NCBI RefSeq assembly: GCF_013409005.1
Contig: NZ_JACBZO010000001.1
Location: 1,736,001-1,800,000 of the forward strand
Source of the DNA: Demequina lutea
GTDB lineage: Bacteria; Actinomycetota; Actinomycetes; Actinomycetales; Demequinaceae
DNA: 64,000 nucleotides
Direction of reading: 5' to 3'
Part shown: positions 46,136-59,255 of the stretch, in pieces
Position numbering within the stretch: the first letter of the stretch is position 1
How the letters are laid out: every line of letters begins with the position of its first letter
The notes under the pieces: model-generated
The model's input: only the letters and a program-made list of their open reading frames with translations
Databases searched by the model: none
Told to the model about the DNA's origin: nothing
Position numbers and translations under genes: made by a program

Positions 46136-47146
46136 TCATAAGCCTACTCTGAAGTCGGGGATGCTTCCAGCGTCAACCATAATGCCTATGTCCGCAGCCG
46201 CCCAAGCGGCGGCGCACGCGGCCCTGACGGCGTCGATCCCGTCACCGTCAACGATCAGCGTGCGCCCATCAACAGAAGCCGAGGCCCCGCCCACGGTCCA
46301 CACCGTGCCCACACGAACCGGAGTCGGATGCACCTGCTCCAAACAACGCAGGTCTTCGCCGATATAGGAGGGGCGTTGGTCGGCCGGCGCCAACACGGCA
46401 TCCCTCGCCGAGGAGACACCGGTGAGCACGAGCAGGCCAGGCATCCCCGCGGCCCTTGCCCCTTTGAGGTCCGTGTCGAGTCGGTCCCCTATGGCCAACG
46501 GGCGCACCGAACCGACCGATGCGGCAGCAAGGTGGAACATCGTGGGCAACGGCTTTCCCGCCGCTGTGGGACGCACTCCCGTCGCACTGATGACCACGCC
46601 AACGAGCGCACCGTTGCCTGGGGCGATGCCCCTCTCGTTCGGGAGCGTCATGTCGAGATTCGACGCAAAGAACCTTGCCCCACCCTGTATGGCGTACGAC
46701 GCCTCGGCCAAGTCCCGCCAGGAGATGTCTGGCACGAATCCCTGGACCACCGCATCCGGCTCGTCGTTAGCCGACGAGACCAAGACAAACCCGTACTCGA
46801 CGAGCGCCGAGCGTAGGCCTTTCCCGCCGACCGCGAGCACGGTCGCTCCCGGATCCAGATCCGCCGCCATCAGGCGTGCAACTGCCTGAGCGGCCGTCAG
46901 TATTTCCGCGGGACCCGTCGGGATGCCCAGACTGGTGAGGTGGTCAGCCACCTCGTGCGGCTCTCTGCTCGCGTTGTTCGTGACGTACACGATCCGCATC
47001 CCCGCCGCGCGTGCGCCGTTGAGCGCTGCGGGGGCGGTGGGAATGGCATAGGGTCCCCGATAAGCGACGCCGTCAAGGTCGACCAGTGCCGCATCAAACG
47101 CAACCTGAAGCGCTTGTGCGGATCCCTTGAGTGCCGATTCACTCAT
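46136..47146 (-). CDS. HAD-IIA phosphatase (Rv1692-like)
   Basis: A 336-residue HAD-family phosphatase of the NagD type. Motif I is DLDGVAYRG (Asp nucleophile), motif II is YVTNNASR, and the Lys and acid motifs are in AAGKPLPTMF and AIGDRLDTDLKGARAAGMPGLLVLTG. In M. tuberculosis the homologue Rv1692 is a glycerol 3-phosphate phosphatase. The frame opens at 47155, but that ATG abuts the GGAGG ribosome site; the ATG at 47146 (9 nt after GGAGG) gives a better fit. It overlaps the end of the upstream RG-rich protein gene by 8 bp. Confidence 0.9.
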   Translation of the reverse strand: MSESALKGSAQALQVAFDAALVDLDGVAYRGPYAIPTAPAALNGARAAGMRIVYVTNNASREPHEVADHLTSLGIPTGPAEILTAAQAVARLMAADLDPGATVLAVGGKGLRSALVEYGFVLVSSANDEPDAVVQGFVPDISWRDLAEASYAIQGGARFFASNLDMTLPNERGIAPGNGALVGVVISATGVRPTAAGKPLPTMFHLAAASVGSVRPLAIGDRLDTDLKGARAAGMPGLLVLTGVSSARDAVLAPADQRPSYIGEDLRCLEQVHPTPVRVGTVWTVGGASASVDGRTLIVDGDGIDAVRAACAAAWAAADIGIMVDAGSIPDFRVGL

Positions 47147-48329
47147 CTGCGTCATCCTCCAGGTCGTAGACGATCACCTCATCGTCAAGTGGGTCGACGA
47201 CATCCGTAGAGGACTCCTGGTATTCTCCGTCTTTCGGTCCCCCTGGTTCAAGTGACCCGACAATCTGCAGGCGTGCCTCTGCCACGCGCTCGGCCATTTC
47301 CTGTCCGGCGCCGGTGATCGAGTCAAGAGCATGTAGCGCGGCGTCGTACTCGCCCATGTCCGCACGTGCACCGGCAACGACGATTTGCATCTCCATTTTG
47401 GGGTCGCCAACGAGGCTCGCAGCCTCAGCCGAGGCGGCGAGCTCAAGAACGCGAGCGGGACGACCAAGACCCCTCTCACAATCCGCCATGAGGGGCAAAT
47501 GTTCAGTGGTGCCATTAAGCCTTACCACCGTACGAAACTCGCGAAGCGCCTCCGCGTAACGGCCCGTCGCGTATGCAGTAATCGCGGCAGCCTCACGCAC
47601 GATATCGACACGGCCGCCCCTGGCAAGCGCGACCTGGGCATGCCTGTAGGCGAGTTCCGGGTCGTCATCGATCAAGCGCCCAGCCATGACGAGGTGACGC
47701 GCAACGTCGTCCGCGTTGTCCTTGGACAGGGTGCGCAGGCGACCACGGGCGTCCTTGTCCAGTTCAGAGGCCATGACCTCTTCCGGAATGTCCGGGGCAT
47801 CAACTCTACGGATGGGCCGATCAATGTGCGGGCCCCGATCCCTATCGACGCCACCACGGTTCTGACCACCACGCTCGCCACCACGACCCTGACCATCGCG
47901 GCTCGGAGCACCGGGGCGACCACCACGATCGCCGCCACGGTTCGCAGCACCCGATCGATCGCCAGTGCGCGGTCCTCCATCGGCGCCAAAACCGCGGCCG
48001 GTGCCCGACGTACGAGGGCGGTCAGAGCTCTGCGCCCCGGAATACCCCGTCCGAGAATCGGACGAACGCACGGGCCTTTCGCCAGAGTCACCGCGGCCGG
48101 CTGTGGGCGAAGAACGCCGATCACTCCAGGTACCACCCGAAGTCGAGCTCGGCCGTCCCGAACCTTGCCCGCCGCGTCCGGAATACGAACCACCGGCAGC
48201 GCCACGACCTCGACCGGCACCTGGGGAAGAATTTCGGCGAATCGATTCGCCACGCGAATCATTGGCTCGAGCGGGACGTCCGTTTGAACGGTCGTCACCT
48301 CCGGAGGCCTGTCCGGGCTCCTCGCTCAC
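47139..48329 (-). CDS. RG-rich, helical-repeat protein (Rv1691-like)
   Basis: A 396-residue protein in two parts. Residues 10 to about 195 are low-complexity, rich in Gly, Arg, Ser and Pro with many RG, GRG and SSDR repeats, and probably disordered; such segments bind RNA. Residues from about 200 are alpha-helical repeats resembling TPR (SELDKDARGRLRTLSKDNADDVARHLVMAGRLIDDDP ..). Position and the helical half match Rv1691 (conserved, unknown). The very acidic C terminus (EVIVYDLEDDADE) is odd for an RG-rich protein. The frame starts further upstream, but the GTG at 48329 with AAGGAG 6 nt before it is preferred. It is the first gene after the rRNA operon. Confidence 0.75.
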   Translation of the reverse strand: MSEEPGQASGGDDRSNGRPARANDSRGESIRRNSSPGAGRGRGAAGGSYSGRGGQGSGRPSSTSGGTWSDRRSSPTAGRGDSGERPVRSSDSRTGYSGAQSSDRPRTSGTGRGFGADGGPRTGDRSGAANRGGDRGGRPGAPSRDGQGRGGERGGQNRGGVDRDRGPHIDRPIRRVDAPDIPEEVMASELDKDARGRLRTLSKDNADDVARHLVMAGRLIDDDPELAYRHAQVALARGGRVDIVREAAAITAYATGRYAEALREFRTVVRLNGTTEHLPLMADCERGLGRPARVLELAASAEAASLVGDPKMEMQIVVAGARADMGEYDAALHALDSITGAGQEMAERVAEARLQIVGSLEPGGPKDGEYQESSTDVVDPLDDEVIVYDLEDDADE

Positions 48330-48357
48330 GTCATACTCCTTCATGCCACAGCAATAG

Positions 48358-48373
48358 TCTCTCCGCGGAGAGA
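48358..48373. promoter_or_regulatory. 16-bp perfect palindrome upstream of the RG-rich protein gene
   Basis: TCTCTCCGCGGAGAGA is an exact 8+8 palindrome, 29 bp before the GTG at 48329 and 35 bp after the rRNA operon terminator. It is placed where a repressor could block transcription of the gene, but no regulator is known. Confidence 0.35.
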
Positions 48374-48407
48374 TCTCGCGCGAAGACAAAGAACACAAAA
48401 TGCGCGT

Positions 48408-48433
48408 AGGGGCCTCCCAAATGGGAGGCCCCT
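48408..48433 (-). terminator. rho-independent terminator of the rRNA operon
   Basis: Perfect 12-bp inverted repeat AGGGGCCTCCCA-AA-TGGGAGGCCCCT directly after the 5S gene. On the minus strand it is followed by ACGCGCATTTTGTGTTCTTTG, which is T-rich. Confidence 0.85.
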
Positions 48434-48443
48434 CGCGAAAGTA

Positions 48444-48563
48444 TGTCCGGCAGCGTCCTACTCTCCCACACCATTTCCAGTGCAGTACCATCGGCGCTGA
48501 GAGGCTTAGCTTCCGGGTTCGGAATGGAACCGGGCGTTTCCCTCTCGCTATGGCTGCCGAAAC
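48444..48563 (-). rRNA. rrf: 5S ribosomal RNA
   Basis: About 120 nt on the minus strand from GTTTCGGCAGCCATAGCG to GGACGCTGCCGGAC, including the conserved CGAACCCGGAAGCTAAG and CGCCGATGGTACTG. The 5' and 3' ends pair as expected. Ends are good to within 1-2 nt. Confidence 0.95.
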
Positions 48564-48648
48564 TCTATGGAGATATATCGGTTACCCGACCGTATCTCGG
48601 GAACCGCACAGTGGACGCGTAGCAATGCAATGAAATCTTGAATGTGAG

Positions 48649-53633
<4,985 letters not shown>

Positions 53634-53888
53634 TGTTTGTTAGCAATTCGCCGAAGCGAGTCACAGTCTTACGAAGCGGCCCCCGAAGGGACCAGTTTAA
53701 TCTCTAGCAAATGAACAAAATGTCACTGACATTTGTTTCGTTTACCAAAGGAATCCGTCATCGATCAGGCATTAGCCGTCACGACGCCGGAGTTTTTTGG
53801 CATCGACATGTGGCACACTGTTGAGTTCTCAAGGTTCGGACGCGCACCTCACCATTCCCTGTCGGGTCTGATTTGGGGCAACCGTTCT

Positions 53889-53917
53889 AACTTACTCCCT
53901 TTGACCTTCCCTGTCAA
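53889..53917 (-). promoter_or_regulatory. rRNA operon promoter P2
   Basis: On the minus strand the -35 is TTGACA (53912-53917), the spacer is exactly 17 nt and the -10 is TAAGTT (53889-53894). A perfect -35 and optimal spacing support strong activity. Transcription would begin near 53882. Confidence 0.75.
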
Positions 53918-54080
53918 CTTGCCTCATCGGCGTGTCTCCAGGTCGGAGGGGGTTTCCATCGTACATCTTCTGGCGCGCAATCGCGAACCAAATTCCATGC
54001 GATGGAGGGTGGCTACCTCGTGGAGTTCGCGGGGCCTTTTCAGTCCCTGCGCGTTGTCTCCGTCTGCGGCAACAAGGAAG

Positions 54081-54109
54081 ACATTACGGGCTGGTTACGC
54101 CCGAGTCAA
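54081..54109 (-). promoter_or_regulatory. rRNA operon promoter P1
   Basis: On the minus strand the -35 is TTGACT (54104-54109), the spacer 17 nt and the -10 is TAATGT (54081-54086). It lies 76 bp downstream of the tyrS stop. Tandem promoters are common before rrn operons. Confidence 0.7.
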
Positions 54110-54184
54110 ATCGCGAGGATCTCGGGCGTGTCGCACGTATTGTCCCTGGTAATTGACTGGTTGTGCCGTCACCCACTCGAGGTC

Positions 54185-55468
54185 CTACTCGAAGGCCCTG
54201 ACAATTCCGATCGTCTTTTTTCCGCGCCGGAGCACGAACCAACCGCCCGCCAAAGCTGCGCCGGTGTCGAGGGTCGCATCGGCATCGCTCACCTTGACGT
54301 TGTTGACGTACGCTCCGCCCTCCAGAACGGCTCTACGAGCGGCCGACTTTGATTCGACGACACCGGCCTCAACGAGCGCGTCGACGACGGTTGTGCCTGG
54401 CGATACGGCACCCCCACCCAACTCCTTGGCACAGCCCGCCAGCGTCGAAGCATCCAGGTTCGACAACTCCCCCCTGCCGAAGAGCGCCTCGGACGCGTCC
54501 GCCGCTCCCTGGGCTGCCGCGGCGCCATGCACCAAGCAGGTCACCTCCCACGCGAGACGCCGCTGCGCCTCGCGCTTGAAGGGTTCCGCAGCGACCGCCT
54601 CTTCTAGCAACGCAATCTCCGCACGCGACAAGAAGGTAAACACCTTGAGGTAGCCGACAACGTCGGCATCGGCCTGATTGAGCCAGAACTGGTAAAAGGC
54701 ATAGGGGCTCGTGAGCTCCGGATCGAGCCATACCGTCCCGGACTCCGTCTTCCCGAACTTGGTGCCGTCGGCCTTGGTGATGAGCGGCGTCGCCAACGCG
54801 TGAACCGTCACTCCCTCCGCCTTACGGGTGAGCTCGGTGCCCGAGGTCAGGTTCCCCCACTGATCCGATCCTCCGGTTTGGAGCACGCATCCGTAGCGGC
54901 GGTACAACTCAAGGAAGTCCATCCCTTGGAGCAGTTGGTAGGAGAACTCCGTGTAGGAGATGCCCTCGTCGGAATTGAGCCGGCGCGCGACGGTGTCCTT
55001 CGCAATCATCGTGCCGAGCCTGTAGTACTGGCCGATGTCGCGCAGCAACTCGATCGCGCTGAGGTCCTTGGTCCACTCGTAGTTGTTGACCATCCGTGCG
55101 GCGTTGTCGCCCTCGAAACTCATGAAGGGTTCGATCTGCGCGCGAATCCGCTCCACCCATTCGTGGACGACGTCCACGGGATTGAGGGTGCGCTCGCCGG
55201 CCATCTTGGGGTCACCGATGAGTCCCGTCGCGCCTCCCACGAGCAGCAGCGGGTAGTGGCCCGCATCCTGGAAGCGCCGCTGGGTGAGGATCTGCACCAA
55301 GTTGCCGATGTGCAGGCTGGGCGCCGTGGGGTCGAAGCCGCAATACAAAGTGATGGGACCCGCGTCGATCACGGCCCGCAACTCATCGTCGCCCGTAGTC
55401 TGCGAGATAAGTCCCCGCCATGCGAGGTCGTCCAGAATGTGTTCAGCCGTCAGGTTTTGGTCAGCCAT
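54185..55468 (-). CDS. tyrS: tyrosyl-tRNA synthetase
   Basis: A 427-residue class I synthetase. The HIGN signature is at residues 53-56 (PSLHIGNLVQ), and the KMSKS-equivalent KFGKTESG is near residue 232; TyrRS enzymes of this type have KFGKS-like motifs. The C-terminal S4-like domain binds tRNA (region AARRAVLEGGAYVNNVKV). No T-box or other leader is visible. It is the last gene before the rRNA operon; in M. tuberculosis tyrS lies just before lprJ-Rv1691, so the rRNA operon separates these two here. The ATG has no clear ribosome site. Confidence 0.95.
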   Translation of the reverse strand: MADQNLTAEHILDDLAWRGLISQTTGDDELRAVIDAGPITLYCGFDPTAPSLHIGNLVQILTQRRFQDAGHYPLLLVGGATGLIGDPKMAGERTLNPVDVVHEWVERIRAQIEPFMSFEGDNAARMVNNYEWTKDLSAIELLRDIGQYYRLGTMIAKDTVARRLNSDEGISYTEFSYQLLQGMDFLELYRRYGCVLQTGGSDQWGNLTSGTELTRKAEGVTVHALATPLITKADGTKFGKTESGTVWLDPELTSPYAFYQFWLNQADADVVGYLKVFTFLSRAEIALLEEAVAAEPFKREAQRRLAWEVTCLVHGAAAAQGAADASEALFGRGELSNLDASTLAGCAKELGGGAVSPGTTVVDALVEAGVVESKSAARRAVLEGGAYVNNVKVSDADATLDTGAALAGGWFVLRRGKKTIGIVRAFE

Positions 55469-55526
55469 AGTGTGGCCATTCTGTCAGCGTCCATGGCGCG
55501 CGGCCACGAGGCACGGCGTTGAGCGA

Positions 55527-56654
55527 CTAAGGGAACCCGATGCGGACCGTCTCGACGGTTGCCTCCGCGAGCCGCTGACGGCTAGGCACCGCGGCCAGGC
55601 CAGGCACATCGGGAATGAGGATGTGCCCGTCGACGAGTTCGAAGGGCTCCGTGATGTCTTGCTTGTAGAAGCGGCCAGACGCGGAGATGTCACCCGTGAT
55701 CGTGAAGCCGGGCATCCCCGCGAGCGCGGCATTCGCGCCCCTGCCGATGCCGGTCTCCAGCATCCCACCGCACCACACAGGGGTGCCGTGAGCGAGGGCG
55801 ACGTCGTGGATCCGCCTCGCCTCGAGGTAGCCGCCCACCCGCGACGGCTTGATGTTGATGATCGCGGCGGCGCCCCACTCAATCGCGTCCTCGGCCGATG
55901 CCGCAGATACGACCGATTCGTCGAGGCACATGGGCGTGGTCATGCGTTGGGCGAGCAGGGCGTGGTGACGCATGTCCTCCTCGCCGAGCGGCTGTTCGAT
56001 GAGCAGGAGATCGAAGGCGTCGAGCCGAGCCAGGTGTTCGGCATCGGCGAGCGTATAGGCCGTGTTCGCGTCGACCTGAAGGGGAACCGCCGGGTGTGCC
56101 TCGCGCACGGCGCGCACGGGTTCGATGTCCCAGCCGGGCCGAATCTTGAGCTTGATGCGCTGGTAACCCTCGTCAAGGTAGCCGGCCACGGCGTCGAGCA
56201 GCTCCGGGATCGAGTCCTGGATCCCCACGGACACTCCGGAGGGCACCCGATCGCGGGTGACTCCCAAGTAGTTCTTGAAGCTCACGCCCGCGGCCCGAAG
56301 TTGGGCGTCGAGCACGGCCATCTCGATCGCGGCCTTCGCCATGCGGTGGCCAACCACCTTACTGAGCAGGCCCGCGACCGACTCGGCGGTGAGGTCATCG
56401 GCGGCCGATGCTGCGGCAAGGCGCGGCAAGAGATGCTCCACCGTCACGTCCAAGACTCCGTCGAGGTACTCCGACGAATACACGGGCTCCGTGAGCGCCC
56501 CGCACTCGCCCCAGCCGACCACGAGGGCACCACCGACCTCCGCGGTGAGCTCGATGATAAGGACCCGCCTCTCTGTCTGTCTCGAGAAGCTCGTGGTGAA
56601 CGGCGTCACGAGCGGCAACGCGATCGTGTGCAGGGCGAACTCGAGGACCTTCAT
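55527..56654 (-). CDS. N-acylamino acid racemase / o-succinylbenzoate synthase (MenC-like)
   Basis: A 375-residue enolase-superfamily enzyme. The catalytic KxK motif is Lys168-Leu-Lys170; metal ligands are Asp195, Glu220 and Asp245, and the second catalytic lysine is Lys269 (INIKPSRVGG). Enzymes of this group carry out o-succinylbenzoate synthesis (menaquinone pathway), N-succinylamino-acid racemisation, or both. The operon mates (a GNAT acyltransferase and an M20 deacylase) favour racemase activity: this set matches the Geobacillus-type pathway for turning D-amino acids into L-amino acids. No other menaquinone gene is nearby. The ATG overlaps the GNAT stop by 4 bp. Confidence 0.88.
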   Translation of the reverse strand: MKVLEFALHTIALPLVTPFTTSFSRQTERRVLIIELTAEVGGALVVGWGECGALTEPVYSSEYLDGVLDVTVEHLLPRLAAASAADDLTAESVAGLLSKVVGHRMAKAAIEMAVLDAQLRAAGVSFKNYLGVTRDRVPSGVSVGIQDSIPELLDAVAGYLDEGYQRIKLKIRPGWDIEPVRAVREAHPAVPLQVDANTAYTLADAEHLARLDAFDLLLIEQPLGEEDMRHHALLAQRMTTPMCLDESVVSAASAEDAIEWGAAAIINIKPSRVGGYLEARRIHDVALAHGTPVWCGGMLETGIGRGANAALAGMPGFTITGDISASGRFYKQDITEPFELVDGHILIPDVPGLAAVPSRQRLAEATVETVRIGFP

Positions 56655-57448
56655 CGTTTCTCCATCAGGTAGCGACCATCCCGGCCGACGGCTACGGGGC
56701 GCCAGCCCTCATCCCACCGTGGCGCCATGGCTTCGCGCAGCGCAAGCCTCCATTCGGCGGCAAGCGCGCCGTCGCGCGCCCTCAAGGATTCCACGTCGGA
56801 AGGAACGACGATCGCGACCGCATCGGCTCCTTCAGGAGCGCGCATGGCGACGGGACGATAATCTGCCCCTACTGACAGCACGAGCGGCGCGTCGCCTGGC
56901 TCGCGTGGCTGCCGGGGTATGAGGGAGTCGAGGTGCCAGCGCACCAGGATCCTGTCGGATCCCTGCCCGGTGTTCACGCCATCGGTCATCTGCCCATAGA
57001 AATCGACCAAGTACTCGTCAAGACTCGCACCCAGCCGCCGCACGTTGAACGCGGCGTTGCGGGCCACGAGCGGATCGAAGGTCCACGTCATCTCGGCCAC
57101 ACCGTGATCGAGGCACCACGCGCGCTGATGCAGCTTCATCGCAGTGCCGACGCCCTTGGAGGCCCTCCCGCCCTTGACGCCCGCGACGTGAGAGTGCATG
57201 GACCGTGCGTCCGGTGGACCAAAGAAGCCGGCGCACACGCCGATGAGCTCATCGGCCCTGAACGCCCCCGCCACATACGTTCCCGCATGCTCCATCGCGA
57301 CGAGCAACGGAGCGCCCATCGGAGAGCCTCCCCATAGTTCCGTGAGGATGGCCGCGGCGGTCACGCACTCCTGAGGACGGAGGTTGCGGACGGTAACGCC
57401 CGCAGACTCGGAAGCGCGCACATAGTCGCTCCAGGCGTGCAGACTCAT
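56651..57448 (-). CDS. GNAT-family N-acyltransferase, probable D-amino acid N-succinyltransferase
   Basis: A 265-residue protein with an N-terminal GNAT domain (residues 20-150; motif HVAGVKGGRASKGVGTAMKLHQRAW is the acyl-CoA loop, and LVARNAAFNVRRLGA the C-terminal part) and a longer C-terminal region, the layout of the COG3375 group. In Geobacillus-type operons this enzyme succinylates the D-amino acid to provide the racemase substrate. Its substrate here is by context only; acetyl-CoA is also possible. The ATG overlaps the M20 stop by 4 bp. Confidence 0.75.
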   Translation of the reverse strand: MSLHAWSDYVRASESAGVTVRNLRPQECVTAAAILTELWGGSPMGAPLLVAMEHAGTYVAGAFRADELIGVCAGFFGPPDARSMHSHVAGVKGGRASKGVGTAMKLHQRAWCLDHGVAEMTWTFDPLVARNAAFNVRRLGASLDEYLVDFYGQMTDGVNTGQGSDRILVRWHLDSLIPRQPREPGDAPLVLSVGADYRPVAMRAPEGADAVAIVVPSDVESLRARDGALAAEWRLALREAMAPRWDEGWRPVAVGRDGRYLMEKR

Positions 57449-58602
57449 CGGCCCCCGCCCGCGAGGGTGTCCGCAATGAGCAAAGCCACCAGCGCCGTGC
57501 GGTGCGGAATGTGCTCGATGACCACGTGTTCGTCGGCGGCGTGCGCTCCCCCACCCACGGCGCCGAGCCCATCGAGCGTCGGCACCCCCATGCCGGCCGT
57601 CAAGTTGCCGTCCGACGCGCCTCCGACTGCAATCGCATGGAGGGGGTGAATTCCGGCGGAGTCCGCGAGCGTCGTCGCCCTCGAAAACAGATGTGCGGTG
57701 TTCGTGCGCTCCATGACGGGGCGGGTAATGCCACCGGACACGTCGATGCGGGATCCCGACAGCGTGGACTCGAGCGATCGCATCCCGTGGTCGACGCGGT
57801 GTTGTTCGGCGGCGGTCGTGGCGCGCACGTCGACGTCGAGGCGTGCGTGGGCGGGAACCGTGTTGACGGTGGTGTCAGCGCGGAGCCGCGTGGGCGTGAC
57901 GGTGGTGCCATGGTCGGTGTCGGCGAGGGCTGCGATGACGGGAATCTGGGCCGCCAATTCGACGACGGAATTGATGCCCTTCTCCGGTTCGAGGCCCGCG
58001 TGCGCGGCACGGCCGATGACGTCCACTCCATACACCGATGCTCCCTTTCGCGCGGTCTTGAGTGACCCATCAGGGCCTGCGGCCTCAAGAACGAAGACGG
58101 CCTTTGCTCCGCGCGCCTCGTCCTCGATGAGACCCCGTGAGGTGGGCGAGCCGATCTCCTCATCGCCGGTGACCAGCAGGGTAACGCCGGCGACCGCCGC
58201 CGGGCCCGCCTTCTGGGCGAGCGCCGCGATCGCGTGAACGGCCTGCGCGAGGCCGACCTTCATGTCAAAACAACCGGGGCCGCTGAGGACGCCGCCGGTG
58301 ATGTGGATTGGGTACGTCGCGAGCGAGCCGATGGGCCACACGGTGTCGTGGTGGGTCAGGATGAGGACGCGTCCCCCTCCCCCGAACCGCCACCGCAAAT
58401 GAGTACATCCGCCGACGACAATGCGCTCCGGCGTGGAGGGAAGTCCTGCCTCGGCGAGACGCGCTCCCACGACCTCGGCCACGACATCCGCGCTACGCGC
58501 GATCGCCGCCAAGTCGTCGGATGGCGACTCGCAAGACATGAGCCGCTGGGCGTCGTCGAGAATCGCCCCAAGGCGTTCACTGCAGGTATCCAACATGGCC
58601 AC
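57445..58602 (-). CDS. M20-family metallopeptidase, probable N-acyl-L-amino acid deacylase
   Basis: A 385-residue dinuclear zinc hydrolase. Metal and catalytic residues are seen in THHDTVWP (His85, Asp87 region), GPGCFDMKVGL (Asp113), VTGDEEIGSP (Glu148, Glu149), LEAAGPDG (Glu173) and a later histidine. The dimerisation domain is residues 185-290. It fits the third enzyme of the D- to L-amino acid pathway, which removes the acyl group from the L-product. It is the first gene of the operon; the GTG at 58602 has GAAGGA about 7 nt upstream. A simple dipeptidase or a different deacylase cannot be excluded. Confidence 0.8.
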   Translation of the reverse strand: MAMLDTCSERLGAILDDAQRLMSCESPSDDLAAIARSADVVAEVVGARLAEAGLPSTPERIVVGGCTHLRWRFGGGGRVLILTHHDTVWPIGSLATYPIHITGGVLSGPGCFDMKVGLAQAVHAIAALAQKAGPAAVAGVTLLVTGDEEIGSPTSRGLIEDEARGAKAVFVLEAAGPDGSLKTARKGASVYGVDVIGRAAHAGLEPEKGINSVVELAAQIPVIAALADTDHGTTVTPTRLRADTTVNTVPAHARLDVDVRATTAAEQHRVDHGMRSLESTLSGSRIDVSGGITRPVMERTNTAHLFSRATTLADSAGIHPLHAIAVGGASDGNLTAGMGVPTLDGLGAVGGGAHAADEHVVIEHIPHRTALVALLIADTLAGGGR

Positions 58603-58637
58603 ATCGCCATCCTTCCACGCGCCAGGTTTCGCGGGAA

Positions 58638-59219
58638 TTACCAGGCATCCGGCACTGGGGCCAGACCGTCAACCACGACGTCAGATGCCTGCAAGGTGCC
58701 CTCGGCGTTGAGGAACTCCTCTTCCGCGCACTGCCACACCTCCCATTGTGCTCGCATTGACTCGCCGTCGCGAGCCACGCCCCTGGCGAGCCGCTCGGGC
58801 CATGGCGCGTCGACGTAGAGGACGAGGCTCGCGTGCTTCCGGGCGGCGCGTTGGGCGACCCCGACGCCCTCGATCACCACGGCATCGGCCGCGAGGACAT
58901 CGATGCGTTCCGCCCGCGCCGATGCGGCCCAGTCCCACCCCTCAAAGCCAGCTTTCTCGCCGCGCGAGAGTGGCTCGAGGATGCGCTTGCCGAGGATGTC
59001 CCACAGGACAGGCAGCCCGGTCCAGCCCTCGTACATGTCGTCCGCGTGGACAACCTGGGCGCCGAGCGCCTTGCCCAGGCGCTCAGCGAGGGTGGTCTTA
59101 CCGGAGCCCGCGGGGCCGTCGATCAGCACGACGCGGGTGGCCCCGCATCGGGCGGGTGCTTCGAGCATCGCTGCGGCCAGTCCCGCGATCGAGGGATTGC
59201 GAGGCGCGGCCGTGGACAT
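58638..59219 (-). CDS. P-loop nucleoside/uridine kinase-like protein
   Basis: A 193-residue P-loop NTPase. The Walker A is GPAGSGKTTLAERLG at residues 35-49, and the DDMYEGWTGL motif (residues 60-69) places the catalytic/substrate Asp. It resembles uridine kinase-like proteins of the AAA_33 type; substrate not certain. The start ATG at 59219 has TAACCT 6 nt upstream (leaderless). It lies upstream of the M20 operon with only 35 bp between, so the operon may be transcribed from its promoter. Divergent from ybaK, 36 bp apart. Confidence 0.8.
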   Translation of the reverse strand: MSTAAPRNPSIAGLAAAMLEAPARCGATRVVLIDGPAGSGKTTLAERLGKALGAQVVHADDMYEGWTGLPVLWDILGKRILEPLSRGEKAGFEGWDWAASARAERIDVLAADAVVIEGVGVAQRAARKHASLVLYVDAPWPERLARGVARDGESMRAQWEVWQCAEEEFLNAEGTLQASDVVVDGLAPVPDAW

Positions 59220-59225
59220 GCGGAC

Positions 59226-59249
59226 AGGTTACGGCGTCGCCGCTACGGT
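59226..59249. promoter_or_regulatory. face-to-face promoter pair for the P-loop kinase and ybaK genes
   Basis: Minus-strand TAACCT (59226-59231) ends 6 nt before the kinase ATG, and plus-strand TACGGT (59244-59249) ends 6 nt before the ybaK ATG. The ybaK -35 candidate CGGACA (59221-59226) has a 17-nt spacer and overlaps the kinase promoter and the kinase start region. The two promoters cannot be occupied by polymerase at once. Confidence 0.5.
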
Positions 59250-59255
59250 GGGCGC

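Larger units (their letters stand above)
53634..54184 (-). other. rRNA operon leader and promoter region (551 bp)
   Basis: Between the tyrS stop and 16S there is no gene. On the minus strand two promoters (see the separate entries) are followed by a leader with TTGAGAACTCAACAGTGTG (53814-53832), a conserved element in actinobacterial rrn leaders, and by a perfect inverted repeat AAATGTCA-C-TGACATTT at 53718-53734, between the promoters and the 16S gene. The leader element TGGCACACT (53811-53819) can pair with AGAGTGCCA after 16S (8 of 9), giving the 16S processing stem. Confidence 0.7.

Noticed and set aside
55469..55526. T-box leader of tyrS
   Set aside because: Only 58 bp lie between tyrS and the racemase gene, and no T-box motif is present.
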